Of a stretch of 64,000 nucleotides of DNA, positions 1-11,509 are shown one piece after another (the stretch's first letter is position 1; each line of letters opens with the position of its first letter). The notes beneath the pieces are model-generated. The model had not been told where the DNA came from. It saw nothing but the letters and a program-made list of their open reading frames with translations, and did not search any database. A program made the position numbers and the translations under genes. This DNA comes from Sanghuangporus weigelae (Eukaryota > Basidiomycota > Agaricomycetes > Hymenochaetales > Hymenochaetaceae). The stretch covers positions 744,001 to 808,000 of the forward strand of contig CP137327.1 of assembly GCA_033182465.1 (NCBI GenBank), written 5' to 3'.

Positions 1-1876
1 GAAATCTCCTTACCAGGTGCCATTGCGGCCATGAACATCCCCGTTCGAGTACCGATCCGCGATTGGTCCTTCGTAATTTGTGCAACGCACGAAGATGCGA
101 CCGAAAGGTATGAGGCGCTCGCGAAGCCGAATCTGTAAATGACTCTTTCGTCACGAGACACGTACAAAAATAATCAAAAATGGTCACAACATACATGATT
201 GCAAATACTAAGGTCTGAGGAACGTGCATGGAAGTGGTCCAAATTGCGAAGACCGCCACGGCTTGTAAACTGGCCAGCGGCACAAGAGTGTTGAAGCGCC
301 CAAACTGTACGGAACAGGTGAGATAACATCTCTCAAGGAGACTAAAAAAGGTCAATACGTACAGCATCCCCGAAATAACCACTTGTTACTCGTCCAACCA
401 TGCCCGCGGCGTTCATGATTGCGATCGAATAGAATGAGAGGCTGGTACTGGACCCGCGGCTCTGCATAAACAATTGAATGTACCAATACGGAGTAAAAAT
501 CCCTAAGTAACGAATAATCAGAATGAAATTCGCTCAGGTCAATATTCCGAACGATCAGCAATGGACTCGAGAGGATTAAATTCTCACCAAAGGCGGAAAA
601 AAACCCGCTCAGGCAGTGGAGCAGGAACGGGATCTCCTTCAGTGCACCGAAATCAAAGTATTTTTTGTTCTTCAATGGAGGGAGCCGTTCCTTGATGAGC
701 GGAATGCTGATTGCCTGAACAACAAACATCAGAAGTGCCATTGCGCGGACAGCCCACGCAAAGCCGATGCTGTCAAATAGATTCGAGAGCATGATTGGGA
801 AGATGATTCCACCGAGCGACGAGCCGGCAACGACGATTCCGACCGCAGCGGCCCGCTTGGCGCGGAACCAGTGAGCAGGAATAACGAGCTGGCAAAACGA
901 ACGCAGAAGACAATCAATTTTTGGATCAGTGAGAAAGTCGACTCAATCGAGAGAATACTCACCAAAGGATAGAACCTGTGTAATGATTCGCAAAGGACCA
1001 ATTAGGGAACTGCATCTGATATACACGAGTAATAGCGAATAGGCGCACTGAAGAGCAACTCCGAGGCCCAAGCCTACCGCCTGGGATAAGAATATCTGGT
1101 AATAGGTCTTCGAGAGTGAGAGCATTAGGACGCTGAAAGTCGAGAGTAAACATCCCGCGATTAGAAGACCCTTGAATTAAATCCAGATAAGATGAAGGTA
1201 AAGCGGAGGAAGAGAATCCTTGTGCATACCCTTGCCCCGTAGATATCGAGGACTCTTCCCAAAAATAGTCCAGAAATGTAAAGTAAAGTGACTTGAACAC
1301 TCCCGATCCAGGAAATATCAGATGCCGTTCGATCGTGTAGTTGACTTTTGGCATATTCGGTTTGGAAGACACCAAACGAGTTCACTTGACCTAACAACCA
1401 GTTTCTATCAGTTTTGATGTTGCATGTAGGATAAATAGAAGGTGATTTTGATTCTGACTGACCAAAAGCGGTCAAGCTGATCAGCGTGCATCCCGCTATA
1501 TTCCCCCATGCCTTCCAACCGCCATCCGGCCAGGTCAGAGCAGGCTGAGGATTTTGATCCTCTTCTTTCCGAGGTCCAATTTCGATGTCCTCGATTTTTT
1601 CGCGTTCTTGTACAGCAGCATTACCACCAAACCGTTCTTCATCCTTGGCAGGGACAACGTCTATTTGCTATAGACAAGAATGTCAATTGATGAGACAAAT
1701 TGGGAGAATCCCTAATTGTTCAATGATCAGTTTACCTCTGCCTCGTAAAAAGACTGAGTCGAATTCGAGGCTGGCGAGATGTCTTGGCTGAGCTTGCGAG
1801 ATTTCTCTGCCATGAGGAAACCGTCAAGGGAGGTCGTCCTGCTCGTGCCACTTGAAGTCGACATCGACATTGACAT
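1..1876 (-). CDS. MFS monocarboxylate-type transporter, 3' end outside window
   Basis: Major facilitator superfamily permease of the fungal monocarboxylate-transporter-like (MCT) group, expected in the plasma membrane; substrate unknown. The start chosen is the ATG at 1876. A polar, Ser/Thr-rich N-terminal tail of about 70 residues precedes the family hallmark DGGWKAWGNIAG that opens TM1. An intron then leads to GQVNSFGVFQTEY and DISWIGSVQ, typical of TM1-TM2 in this group. Further down, around 730-600, is a central loop followed by TM7, then IFTPYWYIQLFMQSRGSS and FYSIAIMNAAGMVGR, the TM8-TM9 signature. Several short introns interrupt the gene, for example the one following the FSAFG codons near 585. 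The reading frame runs off the left edge, so the last TM segments are missing. Family assignment is firm; a substrate cannot be given. Confidence 0.88.
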
Positions 1877-4074
1877 GAGAAGTGAAAGGCAGACGGGAGG
1901 AAGAGACGTATGGTAGGTGCCACGAAGCAGAAATATATACGCCAAGGGAGCAGGCGAATAAGGAACTGGGAGGGAGAAGGCGGCTATGGGAGATTGTTCT
2001 GGATTGAAGAGGGATGCGCGTCAAGAGGAGCGTGGAGTCCGGGATAGGATAGGAAGAAGAGAAATATAGAAATTATAGATACGACCGGAAAGCAGCTGAA
2101 GCAACAAGCGGGGAGGTTCGTATTTGGATGAAGAGTGTGAAGAGCCGTGACGGACGGAGTCAGGAGGGAGAGGAAAAGAGGCCAGCCGCAGAGACAAGTC
2201 GAGGAGGAGAGTACTAATACCAGGCTATTCGAATAATATGAATGCTTGGTCTTCGGTACACGTTCTCATGCTATTAATCCCGCGGTTATTTCCTGTATTT
2301 TTTTTTCTTTCAATTCTTGGTTGCCTACCCTCCCGATCTGGCGTCCGCGCTCTTAACGCGCATATTCTCTTCTCCCTCTCCCACGGACCTCCGCGGATTC
2401 ACTCTGCACAGCTTATTCCTATCAGTCTTCTTTCGCCCAGTTTGGGCATGCCTCGAGGGCGCCGCAACTGATTTCAGCTACGGCATCCCTTAAACAGCCC
2501 TGTCCTTCTGTCTCCATCGCAGAATATTCGCTCTTGCGCTTAAGCCTGCACTTGCACTCGGCGGGAGACACGCGCACGACGCTTCCTCGTCAAAGATAAC
2601 ACATCGGCGAGATTGACTCATTACGAATACGGTACCCAGCCAGGTCTTCTCGAACAAAAGAATTTTAATAAGAACCCCCAAGCGCCATCTGCATCTAGCT
2701 CCAATACGTGTGGATGTATAAATCAGGATCAGAGAGAGAGAATCAGAGCTAGATCCCGACGAACGCACCGCAGGGGCCGATTTTCAATTTGGTCCGGTGC
2801 TCAGACTCTTGTTGCGATGGCCTCATGGAGCGATCTGACCGGGTCGTCCCTTCATCATGTATCCACGCGAAAAGAAGAGAAGACGAAAGAAAGAACACAG
2901 AACACACGCTTTTTCTATCTGGTTCCCGATATGGATGTCCTCCTGGTCACCAACCTCCTTTCTTGTAGGTAGGCAGACAGGCAGAACGTGACAGACAACC
3001 TGAACATCCTTCATACTCGCTCCGGTGGTTATAAACACGCTCAAGGCATATCGATTCGTTTGTGACACGGACGACTCGACATCTCCAAGGAAAGGGCTAT
3101 TCTCTACGGGCGTGGGACCCGGTGGGAGAGTTTACACCAGAGGAATCAAGTACAGATCAAGCAGAAATAAAAAATCGAAACAAGGTCAAAAAAACAGAGT
3201 TCGGCTGTCGTTTGAGTTATAGTAAGCTTTCACATCTGCGACGGGGCTGTGACGATACGGAGAACAGTGAGAGGACTGGACTGGGAATGGCAGATCCACA
3301 GTTTGGAATTGCAGAGACGCAGATCTCCTTTTGTGGAATACACCTGAGTCTCGGGTGGGGTGATGAGTCAGCAGAGTCAGCCTTTCGTACCGATGATTTG
3401 GGACAGGGTCTGAACTTTCATCTCATCTCATCTCACTCGTCGGGAGAAAGAAATTAATTGGTATCTACCGGCTCATTCTCAAGTTCTTTAGACACTACAG
3501 TTGAACATGAGGCGTACGCAATTCATTATGTTGATTAAGTCAAGTATTGTCGTCTCGGCCAGAATTAACCCAGATCACTGGTAAGTCCGTTCCGTAGCCA
3601 AACAAACTTTTATTCATGCACTAACTCTACTTTAATTTCATTATTCATTTTTTTCTTTGGGCGCGCTAGGCGGCGGGAAGAATAATGTACTCTGCGTAAC
3701 GTACGCTCTTTTCTGTCACGATGCCAATAGCAGGAGCGTTCTTCTTCCCGACGGATGCGGCTGTTGAACATTAACAACTCCCGGCGAACGACTTGATGAT
3801 TTGACTAACGGCATTGAGATAGATGCGGGCTATTTGAAACTGTTCTCCTACCACATATTCTTAGAGTCTCTCGACCGCGGTAAGTTCAGTATCGCTGATA
3901 CCTTGTTCGTTGTTCTCAGGGCCCGTCCTATACCGTCAAGTGCAGAACTGCGGTTCATATGAAGTAAATTCAAATTGAAGTGGACGGATTTACTCTGACC
4001 AATAGTTACCAAAGCAGTCACTTCTCGTTTCGTCTCGCCGCGTCTTGTTTGTCGGTAGAGGTGATCATTAAGCG

Positions 4075-4101
4075 CATCTCAGCGCATCTCCCGCTGAGAT
4101 G
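4075..4101. repeat. Perfect 10-bp inverted repeat (hairpin)
   Basis: The arms CATCTCAGCG (4075-4084) and CGCTGAGATG (4092-4101) are perfect reverse complements separated by a 7-nt loop. The left arm also overlaps a direct repeat of AGCGCATCTC at 4071-4080 and 4081-4090. Function unknown; no gene is recognised next to it. Confidence 0.6.
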
Positions 4102-4714
4102 AATCGTCTCCTCGGCTGCGATAGCGCAATTAGCCGCTATAACAGCCATGGCATTGCTCAAAATCAGTATCAGTCCAGTCTCATTCCTCGTATGTGAGTC
4201 TTCTAGGTTGTTCTTCTGTACATGTATTTACTAATCGAGGCTGCTTATAATACTCACCTTCGGCATGTAGGTTCACCGTTTCGAACGGAGAGAAAGGAAA
4301 GAAGAAAATCGTTCTAATTATATCGTACGTACCTGAACATCTCTTCATTTTTTCAACATTTATTCCCACTTGATACTTCATGTCATCCGGCAAATGTCAA
4401 TATCATCCGTCCTCCGGAGGAAACCCGCTTTCGCCACCCGTAGGCAAGTATGCTCAAGAAGTAGAGATTCTAACATAGGTCCGTGTGTTCAAGGAGAAAA
4501 TTCAAATTCAGCATTTCGCTACACTTTTTCTCCTCGCCTTCAAATTATCATCAGGCGCGATTTCATTTTCCTTCCTCTCCTCGGTCTCTTGTTCGTTTCA
4601 TCTCTTCATCTCCGAGGGTATCTTCTTCAATCCACCAGCCGACTAGCTTGACCTACTGTTTCAAGTGGTCGAAACCGAAGTTTCGCTATACAATCTGATT
4701 AGCGAGTTCTTTGA

Positions 4715-6130
4715 GATCGCTGGTCAGATCTGCGCGGAGCGGAAGTCCACAATATTGAGAAGAAACCGATCCGTGGTGACGATAATAGTGATTGTCATCA
4801 TCACCCACCAGGAAAGTACTCGAGTCATAATAATTGGCATTCGTCCATTTCCGCTCTTTTCCCGCTGCATTCGAATTTCAAGCCGTTTCAATCCAGCCTT
4901 CGGGAGAAACTTTTCTGGTCTGGTTCTTCCCGGTTTTTGGATGCCGGACGGACAGGAATACGAAAAGTTTGGAAAGGTCCTTTCTCTGGAGAAGGGAATG
5001 GAAGACTGAAGTCGAATTCTCTATGTTCTCTTGAATGTATATGCGTCCCTTGAGGTACCCGCCGTCCATTCATCTGATGTCATATATAGAAACTTCAGGA
5101 CGCAATTCTAGACGTACTTGCTGTGGCTGTCTCCTGTGGGTATCGTATCCGTAGCCTTCTCAGTGCCAAGCCACTCTGGCGCGAACGGCGAATAACCCCA
5201 AGGTACTCTACCTACATCTTCCATCCTCCATATGATCATCTCCCTAGTCCGGGGTCGTCACCTCCGGTAATACAAGTGATGCCGAAGACGATGAAGTGAT
5301 CAGTGTATTACAATATGTAGCGGCACACGGTATTTGGTATTTTCGGCATGATCCACGGAGTCCACAACGCGTCGGTCGCCCATTCCGAGTCTTACGAGGA
5401 CTTATACCCGAGGGATTCCCATTAACTCTGTAAGCACGTTCTTTCTTATCATTCTAGTATGCTATCATTTCTACAAACTATCCGGAAACGTCGGGTCACT
5501 CGGTGAAAATCTTGTTCAACAGATTGACTTTTTTTTTAAGTTTTACTTCAGGCAAAGACAGGTAGACGAATTTTGGGATATGCTGACGACTTCCTTGTGC
5601 TTACCTGCTGACCTACAGATGGCAGGCGAGTCACAAGCACCTCGAAGTCAAAGCCGGAGCATGATCCGTCCTGTGTACGCATGTCAATATTTTGAGCGCA
5701 TACACCGATACGTAGCAATTGAACAGTGGCTGCTTTTGAATACTTCGACTTTTTGACTGCGGACGTCGGTCTGTGGGGCACTCCGACGATTCAAACGTGA
5801 ACGTATGAATGTTCGACCTGAATTCCTCGTAGCGAAGGCGGTGGCCGTGCTCACGGAATAGTGAGTTTGTGGTCCCAGTACATTTGCTTGATATGTTTTT
5901 CGACGCCGCTTCGGTGTATTCGGTGTCAGTGGCTTCGACTTCGCAAGATATCAATTGCCGTCCACCAGGCTCCCAGCACGTTCGGCGCGTGTAGAGCTTC
6001 TCCATGGAGAAAGAAGGGTGCACATCCGAGTCATCCTTACGGCGTTTCCGTGTGGACACTCAAACGCCACCTAAACGCCAGCACCTGCAGTAGCTCCAAC
6101 GTAAACACAGTGAGCACTAGACTAGAGCAC
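4715..6130 (+). other. Possible unrecognised gene or decayed gene
   Basis: Several adjacent plus-strand frames give protein-like translations without matching any family I know. One frame is open from 4715 to about 5054. Another is open from 5352 to 5753 (134 codons) and contains QVDEFWDMLTTS and YFERIHRYVAIEQWLL. A third, near 5806-5860, reads MNVRPEFLVAKAVAVLTE. Intron-like borders occur (acceptor at about 5100, donor after 5858 with acceptor near 5930), but I could not join the pieces into one consistent frame. Open frames of this length are expected by chance in a window this size, so this is only a candidate. The antisense strand is also open for 142 codons at 5631-6059. Confidence 0.2.
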
Positions 6131-8540
6131 AAGGCCTAAGCCCAAAACTGCAGACGGGCAGAAGAAGCTCGCTACGATCGTCTCTCGTCAACTTCGAGGC
6201 AAAGTCATTCGTCTTCTCTTTCCATTCTCATCCGTATACTTTCCCTTTCTGTCTTCATATAATCTCTCCTTTTTCTCTCCTTCCGTTCCAGTTTCCAAAT
6301 CCAGGTCCTTTCCGCTGCATGGATGGATGTCTGGACGCTTTGGATATACAGCACATGGTAAGTCGAGCAAAGGTTGGGTATAATTACACCCTAGAAATGG
6401 AATTCCACTTCGCAGGTGGCTGGATATGTCTTGTTCTGTTGAGAAAGGCTGTTCGGGCGGAGCTTCCAGTGGCTGCGCTCAACGCACGCGTACCTGGGCA
6501 CAGTGACGATAGGGAAGGAAGGAAGATCATTGCTGATTATTGCTTCCATGCTCGAAATGTCTCGGAATCTCGGGCCTCGCGCGAATTCCGCTGGGCTGGG
6601 CGACTAGAATGCGCTTTACCTCCCGCTTGCCTACCGTTATCGTCCACCTGGTGATCCTAAAAATACTAAGCAGTTTCTCCTCCTCTTATGTATGCTATGT
6701 CCCCAAATCATCTTCCCCGACTCGCCACCGATCCCGCCGCTGCACTCCCACCGCTGGAAAGCCACGATCCACTGGTGAGTACTTCACTCCAACTTTGATT
6801 CGTGATGGAATCCAGAACTGGTACCGACCTACAGACCTATAACCCGAATACCTAGGGGCCAACAGTTCTGTGGAAGCCTTTAATGACTCCCTCTTAACTG
6901 CTTTTGGGCATGATAGACATGATAGCCAATCGATTGGCGTTTGAATCTTTTCCTAAAAATATACAGGGCCTGCCCGCCTGAGTCAGCTTGCCTCGCTGTT
7001 TGTTTGGAGGCTAGGCTTCGAGCACTAATACTGGTACTGGCAGTGGCGTCAAGATGAAGACGGATGAGACGACGTTCCCACTGACCTCGTCTCTCGTTCT
7101 GGTTACCTTCCGCTCGAGGATAATTTAGGCATTAATTTTAGAGCTTGTCTCCCGGGTAACGGCGACAAGTTGTCAAGCTGGAGGAAACTTAAGGTCTTAA
7201 ACCATCTCCTCCAAACTCAGTCTTCATTGTTCCCTTCATACGGGCCGCTTTCCTGGTCCTTTCCGCTCTCTCAGAGGGGACCCCCACCACTGTGCGCACA
7301 TAACCTTTCTCTCTATTCTGTAATGCAGATAGAACGTGTATTCCTGTTGCGGGATGCGCAATGCTTGCGGCGCTCATTATGTAGTGTCCACTTCTTAACG
7401 GACTTCGCGCACCTTGAAGCACCCTCGGTGGCGGCCGCCATGCTAAGACCGCTTCTTTCGTCTCATTCTATCCCATCCTTATTAATAATCTTTTTCGTTT
7501 CGACCCGCTGTATGTCTTTTCACACTTCCTCCCGCCATACACGAAGTCACACAGTAACTCTAGCTTGCGTTCGTTTGTACAAAGCACATGTATATCTTCT
7601 TTCAGCATTTACGCGTTCGATTGACTTTGACACGGCTCCCCTTTCTTGACGTGGACGTGGATTGGCAATGTCAGTTGCCATTATGACTGGCATAATTCTA
7701 TACCTTATACCATCAAATAAATCAGTCCATTCCCGGCAACGGAACAGAAACTCGCAAATAGCCCCAAAGCCAATATTAGGTAATGCCAGTAATTGAAAGT
7801 ATCGAATCCAATGAACATTCTGTTTATCTCGGGACAGGGCGAGAACGCGAGACGCGTGGAACGCCACAACGGAGAAGCATTGATGGCGTGACCCAACACT
7901 AAAATTACTGCTGTTTGTTGACTTGGATCTGTCAGACCGGTGATATTCTTATTATCTGCCCAGCGTACCTTGTCCTGAACAGACCTAATCCAGCCCGCAG
8001 TGATGCTCTGTTGTAGTCTTGCGGGTAATCTACGAGAATCTGGATCGAGTCGTAATAATAATTTCTGACAGATATATACCGAATAATCACGGCGAGTAGC
8101 GAGCGCCGGACCAGCTTCTTACTATAAGACTGAAAGAAGGCGCGAAAGATTCTCCAGAGCTACGCTTGTGGTAAGGAGTCGAGGATAGTGAATATACATA
8201 CAGTAACCATTTCTCTCATGGCTACGCACGTAGCCGACTTAGCAAGTAATTCGAGCCAAAAGCGGGTGAGAAGCAACTTACAAGCCAGGCTCTCAGGCGC
8301 CTAGGAGGGGAAGAAAGCAAATTTAGATGATGGAGTCTATCAGCTTCGCGTGTATCCGACAGCGAAGAGAAGGGAAGAAAAGAGCCGCCACAAGAATCTT
8401 TCCTACGGTACTTTTAATATCTTTTTAAAAGTCTCTTTATGGACGATACTTACAAGTACGGAACAAAGTGGCTTAGATGCTGCACTGTCACTCCGCGATG
8501 AAGAGAGACGGGAGCCGATATAATTTGAAGCACCCCGCAT

Positions 8541-8553
8541 GGGGGGGGGGGGG
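8541..8553 (+). repeat. Homopolymer run of 13 G
   Basis: Thirteen consecutive G residues follow CACCCCGCAT. Such tracts are length-polymorphic and prone to assembly error. Nothing else in the neighbourhood suggests a function. Confidence 0.8.
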
Positions 8554-9417
8554 AGTCCAAGGGAAGAGAGTTTGCGGGTTGAAATAACATTTACATCTGT
8601 ACCGAGATGAGTTCTATTCATATTATTCTCGCTAAGCGAAGCGCCTGTTCCTGTCCCGCGAAGGGATACAATGAGCGATTTAACGAGTCTTTCAACGTTT
8701 ACACAACGAGGTCAGCGCTCGACTTTCGGTTCATGCCGTAGTGTGGCCCGGATCGGTGGTTGCGGGGCGCTTTTAATGTATAATCCTGCTCACGCGTTTG
8801 CCTGAGCTCTCCCTCGCACCCTCTATCGAGGATGATGCCCGAAGGCTCACGTGGAGAGCCGTGTTCATCGAAGTAGACCAGTGGACCACTCTTTCCTTTC
8901 CTCTGCTTATCGCCGCCATGAGTGGTGATTCAACAAGAGCCCAAAACCCAGGATAAAGCGATCTGTTCGCGAAGGATGTGTATGGCAGGCATAGAACATC
9001 GTCTGTGTGGAAAGCTCCGGCTTGGATTTCTCAACGAGCGGGGATGATGAGAGAAATACAATACTGGAGGAAGAAAGAGTGTGAGCAATTCACGGAGAGA
9101 TCCTACATCTGAGTTCGATCAGTCGTAGCGAATATTCTCTGCATTCCCCTTTCATGGAAACAAGGTTGAGCAGCACATGTCGAACAAAGAGCCTTGCGAA
9201 AACGTTCGAGAGAATAGCAACGCGCTCCGTCAGTCCTACTATATGACTTTTAGGAAGAGGCCCCCGCAGTTTGTTCACGATCACTGTGTGAGTGGTGATG
9301 AACTATCTATTAAATCGATTCCTAGATAAGCCAAAGTAAAAGCATGCAGAACACATGAATTTTTTGAGAGTATTCCCACACACACCAGGAACTATTGTTA
9401 TTAGATTTAGTACTAAT

Positions 9418-11023
9418 CTATAATCGTGGCTGTCGCCGCTGAGCCATACGAAGCTTTCGTTCGCGCTCTTCGACTTTCCTTTGCCCATCCGCTACTTTCC
9501 TCCTATACCAGTCTTTAATGAAATTATACGTGTCTTTCATGGTCGGCATTTTTTGACCAGTGATAGGCGGTAGTTTTGGAAGCGATAGTCGCTGACGCAA
9601 GGCGGGAATGCGCAGTATAGCCGTCTGGGCCGAAATGAATGCAACAGAGGCAATGATATTCAAGTTTAGAGCCTATATCATGTTTAATGTCAAGGTTGGT
9701 GTCAATCAGCGTATTTGACTACGAAAATCCTGGTACGCACGGCCGGTAAGAACGCCATTACAGGTATTCCGACTATAGTGACAAAACGCATGATATTAAG
9801 GACGTGCAGGGCATTCGGTGATCCTGTAGCGAGCATGTCACGTCGACTAAGCTATATTCCTCGCGGGAGTTATTCATTAATTTCTCCGTCATATGAAACC
9901 GCGAATGCATCACAACGCACCGACATCTGCAAATTTACCAGGGCAAAGCTTACGATAGGAAGGATGTAGTACGGATCCGCGACGGTCAAATCCATGAACC
10001 AAGCGATTCCGCCGACCTTCAGCTGTTCCACAGGCGCGAGGCACATCCTGCGAATACCAAGGAAAAGTCCAAGCTGTACGGCTACCTGCCCAAGTGACAT
10101 CACTATTTGCTTGAACGGACTGACATCATGCTTCGACAATAGTAACTGTTGTTGTTGCGTTGCCTGTCGCATCCCGAAAAGATCGCCCTCAGCACGAGCC
10201 TTCATAGCTCGGTCTCGGAGCTCAGTGAGTTTCGGCTGAAGCGGCGCAATTCGTCCCTGCATCTCTTGTGCACTGATAACTAGCGGAACGAGAGCCATGC
10301 GTGCTCCCATGGTCGTCAACATGATGACCTGCCACCAAGGCAGGCCTGTTGAGACCTGTACCGATTCCAAAACCCAAGGAGCAAGGCCCGCTGGTGCCCA
10401 ACTGACCAAACCAAGAGCCTCCATGTCACCATACTTCGTTGGCGCTGGACTCGTTGCTATTTGGAGAGCTGCATCTGATAGTGTATCCGAGAACACATCT
10501 GTACTGCTGATGTCAGTAGGCGCAGACACTTCAGCCTGTGTTAAGGCCGAACTATCTGTGGAAGACTGTGAAGCAACCGGCGTAGATGAAGATAAGTTCT
10601 CTTCCGAAATCGGTTGTGGAGAAGCCAGTGCTTCTGGTACGGGAGCTGAAAAGTAGCAGAAGAGTTTTGAGAAGCTGTTTAAAATACCAGGCGAGAGAAT
10701 CATACTTTGTGTCGCGACCTGGGACTTTCCTGATCCTCCGAACGGGTTCCAGGAAAAACTTCTGGATGAACCCAAAGTCCGCAATAAAGGACTAGATTGA
10801 ATTAACGGACTGCCTCGCTATAGCTGTTTCAGACATTTCCCCCACCACAAACAGGTAACATATACCTGAACGCGTGTAACCGAACGAGCTGGCAGCCTGA
10901 GCAAGGCGCTTCTAGCAAAAAAGCTCAAATCATGTTAGTGAACTGGAGAAGACAATCAGACACTCACTTTGTGGCCGCACGGCGAGCAGGTCGTGCCAGA
11001 CAACCCACCAACGAGACGTTCAT
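9418..11023 (-). CDS. OXA1: Mitochondrial inner-membrane insertase OXA1
   Basis: Oxa1/YidC/Alb3-family insertase, which puts mitochondrially encoded and some conservatively sorted proteins into the inner membrane. The ATG at 11023 opens a short Arg-rich exon (MNVSLVGCLARPARRAATK), a typical mitochondrial presequence. A Ser/Pro/Ala-rich spacer follows. The first core segment is GLPWWQVIMLTTMGARMALVPLVI, then the matrix loop with PLQPKLTELRDRAMKARAEG and TQQQQLLLSKHDVSPFKQI, then membrane segments ending in HVLNIMRFVTIVGIPVMAF and LNIIASVAFISAQTAILRIP. The C-terminal matrix tail is basic and Arg/Lys/Gln-rich, fitting the ribosome-binding tail of Oxa1. About six exons; the acceptor choices after residue VNLQM, and around the FLPA region, are not resolved by eye. 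Stop at 9418-9420. Confidence 0.9.
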
Positions 11024-11509
11024 CGCAACCTTGCACGACTGCCACGGTACGGAACGCGTAAAGTCAAAAAACATCTGTCACACGCACGTGACGATGTCAG
11101 CATAGCATCAATATTACGTAATTCAAATCGAGTTCTTGAAATTAATGGACCTCCACCAGCGCAAGAAAATCTGCAAGGTATTATATCAAAATACATCAAG
11201 TTGCCGAGTATTATGTCAATATAAATGCCCTACGTGGTTACAACCTCGTGCAAATTTTTGTGGTGCTCATTTCCACACAGTCTCTTTTAGATCTCGAGTT
11301 GTTTCGCCACCTTTAGTCATTCCCTCGTTTATGAGACAATTGTTGGGAACATGTTGCATTATGTTATGTATTTCTTTGTACTGTACTTCGGTCAAATAAG
11401 AGTAGCTTACATTTGGGACTCAGATAGAGTCATGATGCATGATGAAATCCGATACGGAATACAGATTATCAGCATAGAGGATCTCGGTTCTATCGAAGTT
11501 CAGTATAAT
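11024..11509. other. Intergenic stretch between OXA1 and F-box gene
   Basis: About 490 bp, AT-rich, lying upstream of OXA1 and downstream of the F-box gene. It should hold the OXA1 promoter and the terminator of the gene at 11510. No further gene or repeat was seen. Confidence 0.5.

Larger units (their letters stand above)
1877..9417. other. 7.5-kb gene-poor stretch
   Basis: No recognisable gene family was found on either strand. Open frames here reach 119-159 codons at most, several of them opening with non-ATG codons, and their translations show no known motif. The stretch contains a perfect hairpin (4075-4101), a candidate relic or unknown gene on the plus strand (about 4715-6130), and a run of 13 G (8541-8553). 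The part from 1877 to about 2500 is upstream of the MFS gene and should hold its promoter. The part from 6700 to 9300 shows nothing supportable. Confidence 0.5.

Noticed and set aside
2613-3457. Overlapping plus-strand frames of 119 and 131 codons
   Set aside because: Translations lack motifs and resemble random polar sequence; no intron structure or homology was recognised.
5570-5605. A short translated string resembling the YADD reverse-transcriptase motif
   Set aside because: No other reverse-transcriptase segment, terminal repeat or flanking element domain was seen, and a different frame over the same bases reads more like ordinary protein. Treated as chance.
7170-7649. 159-codon plus-strand frame
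   Set aside because: Opens with TTG rather than ATG, reads as irregular Ser/Leu/His-rich sequence without motifs, and lies in a gene-poor region where such frames are expected by chance.
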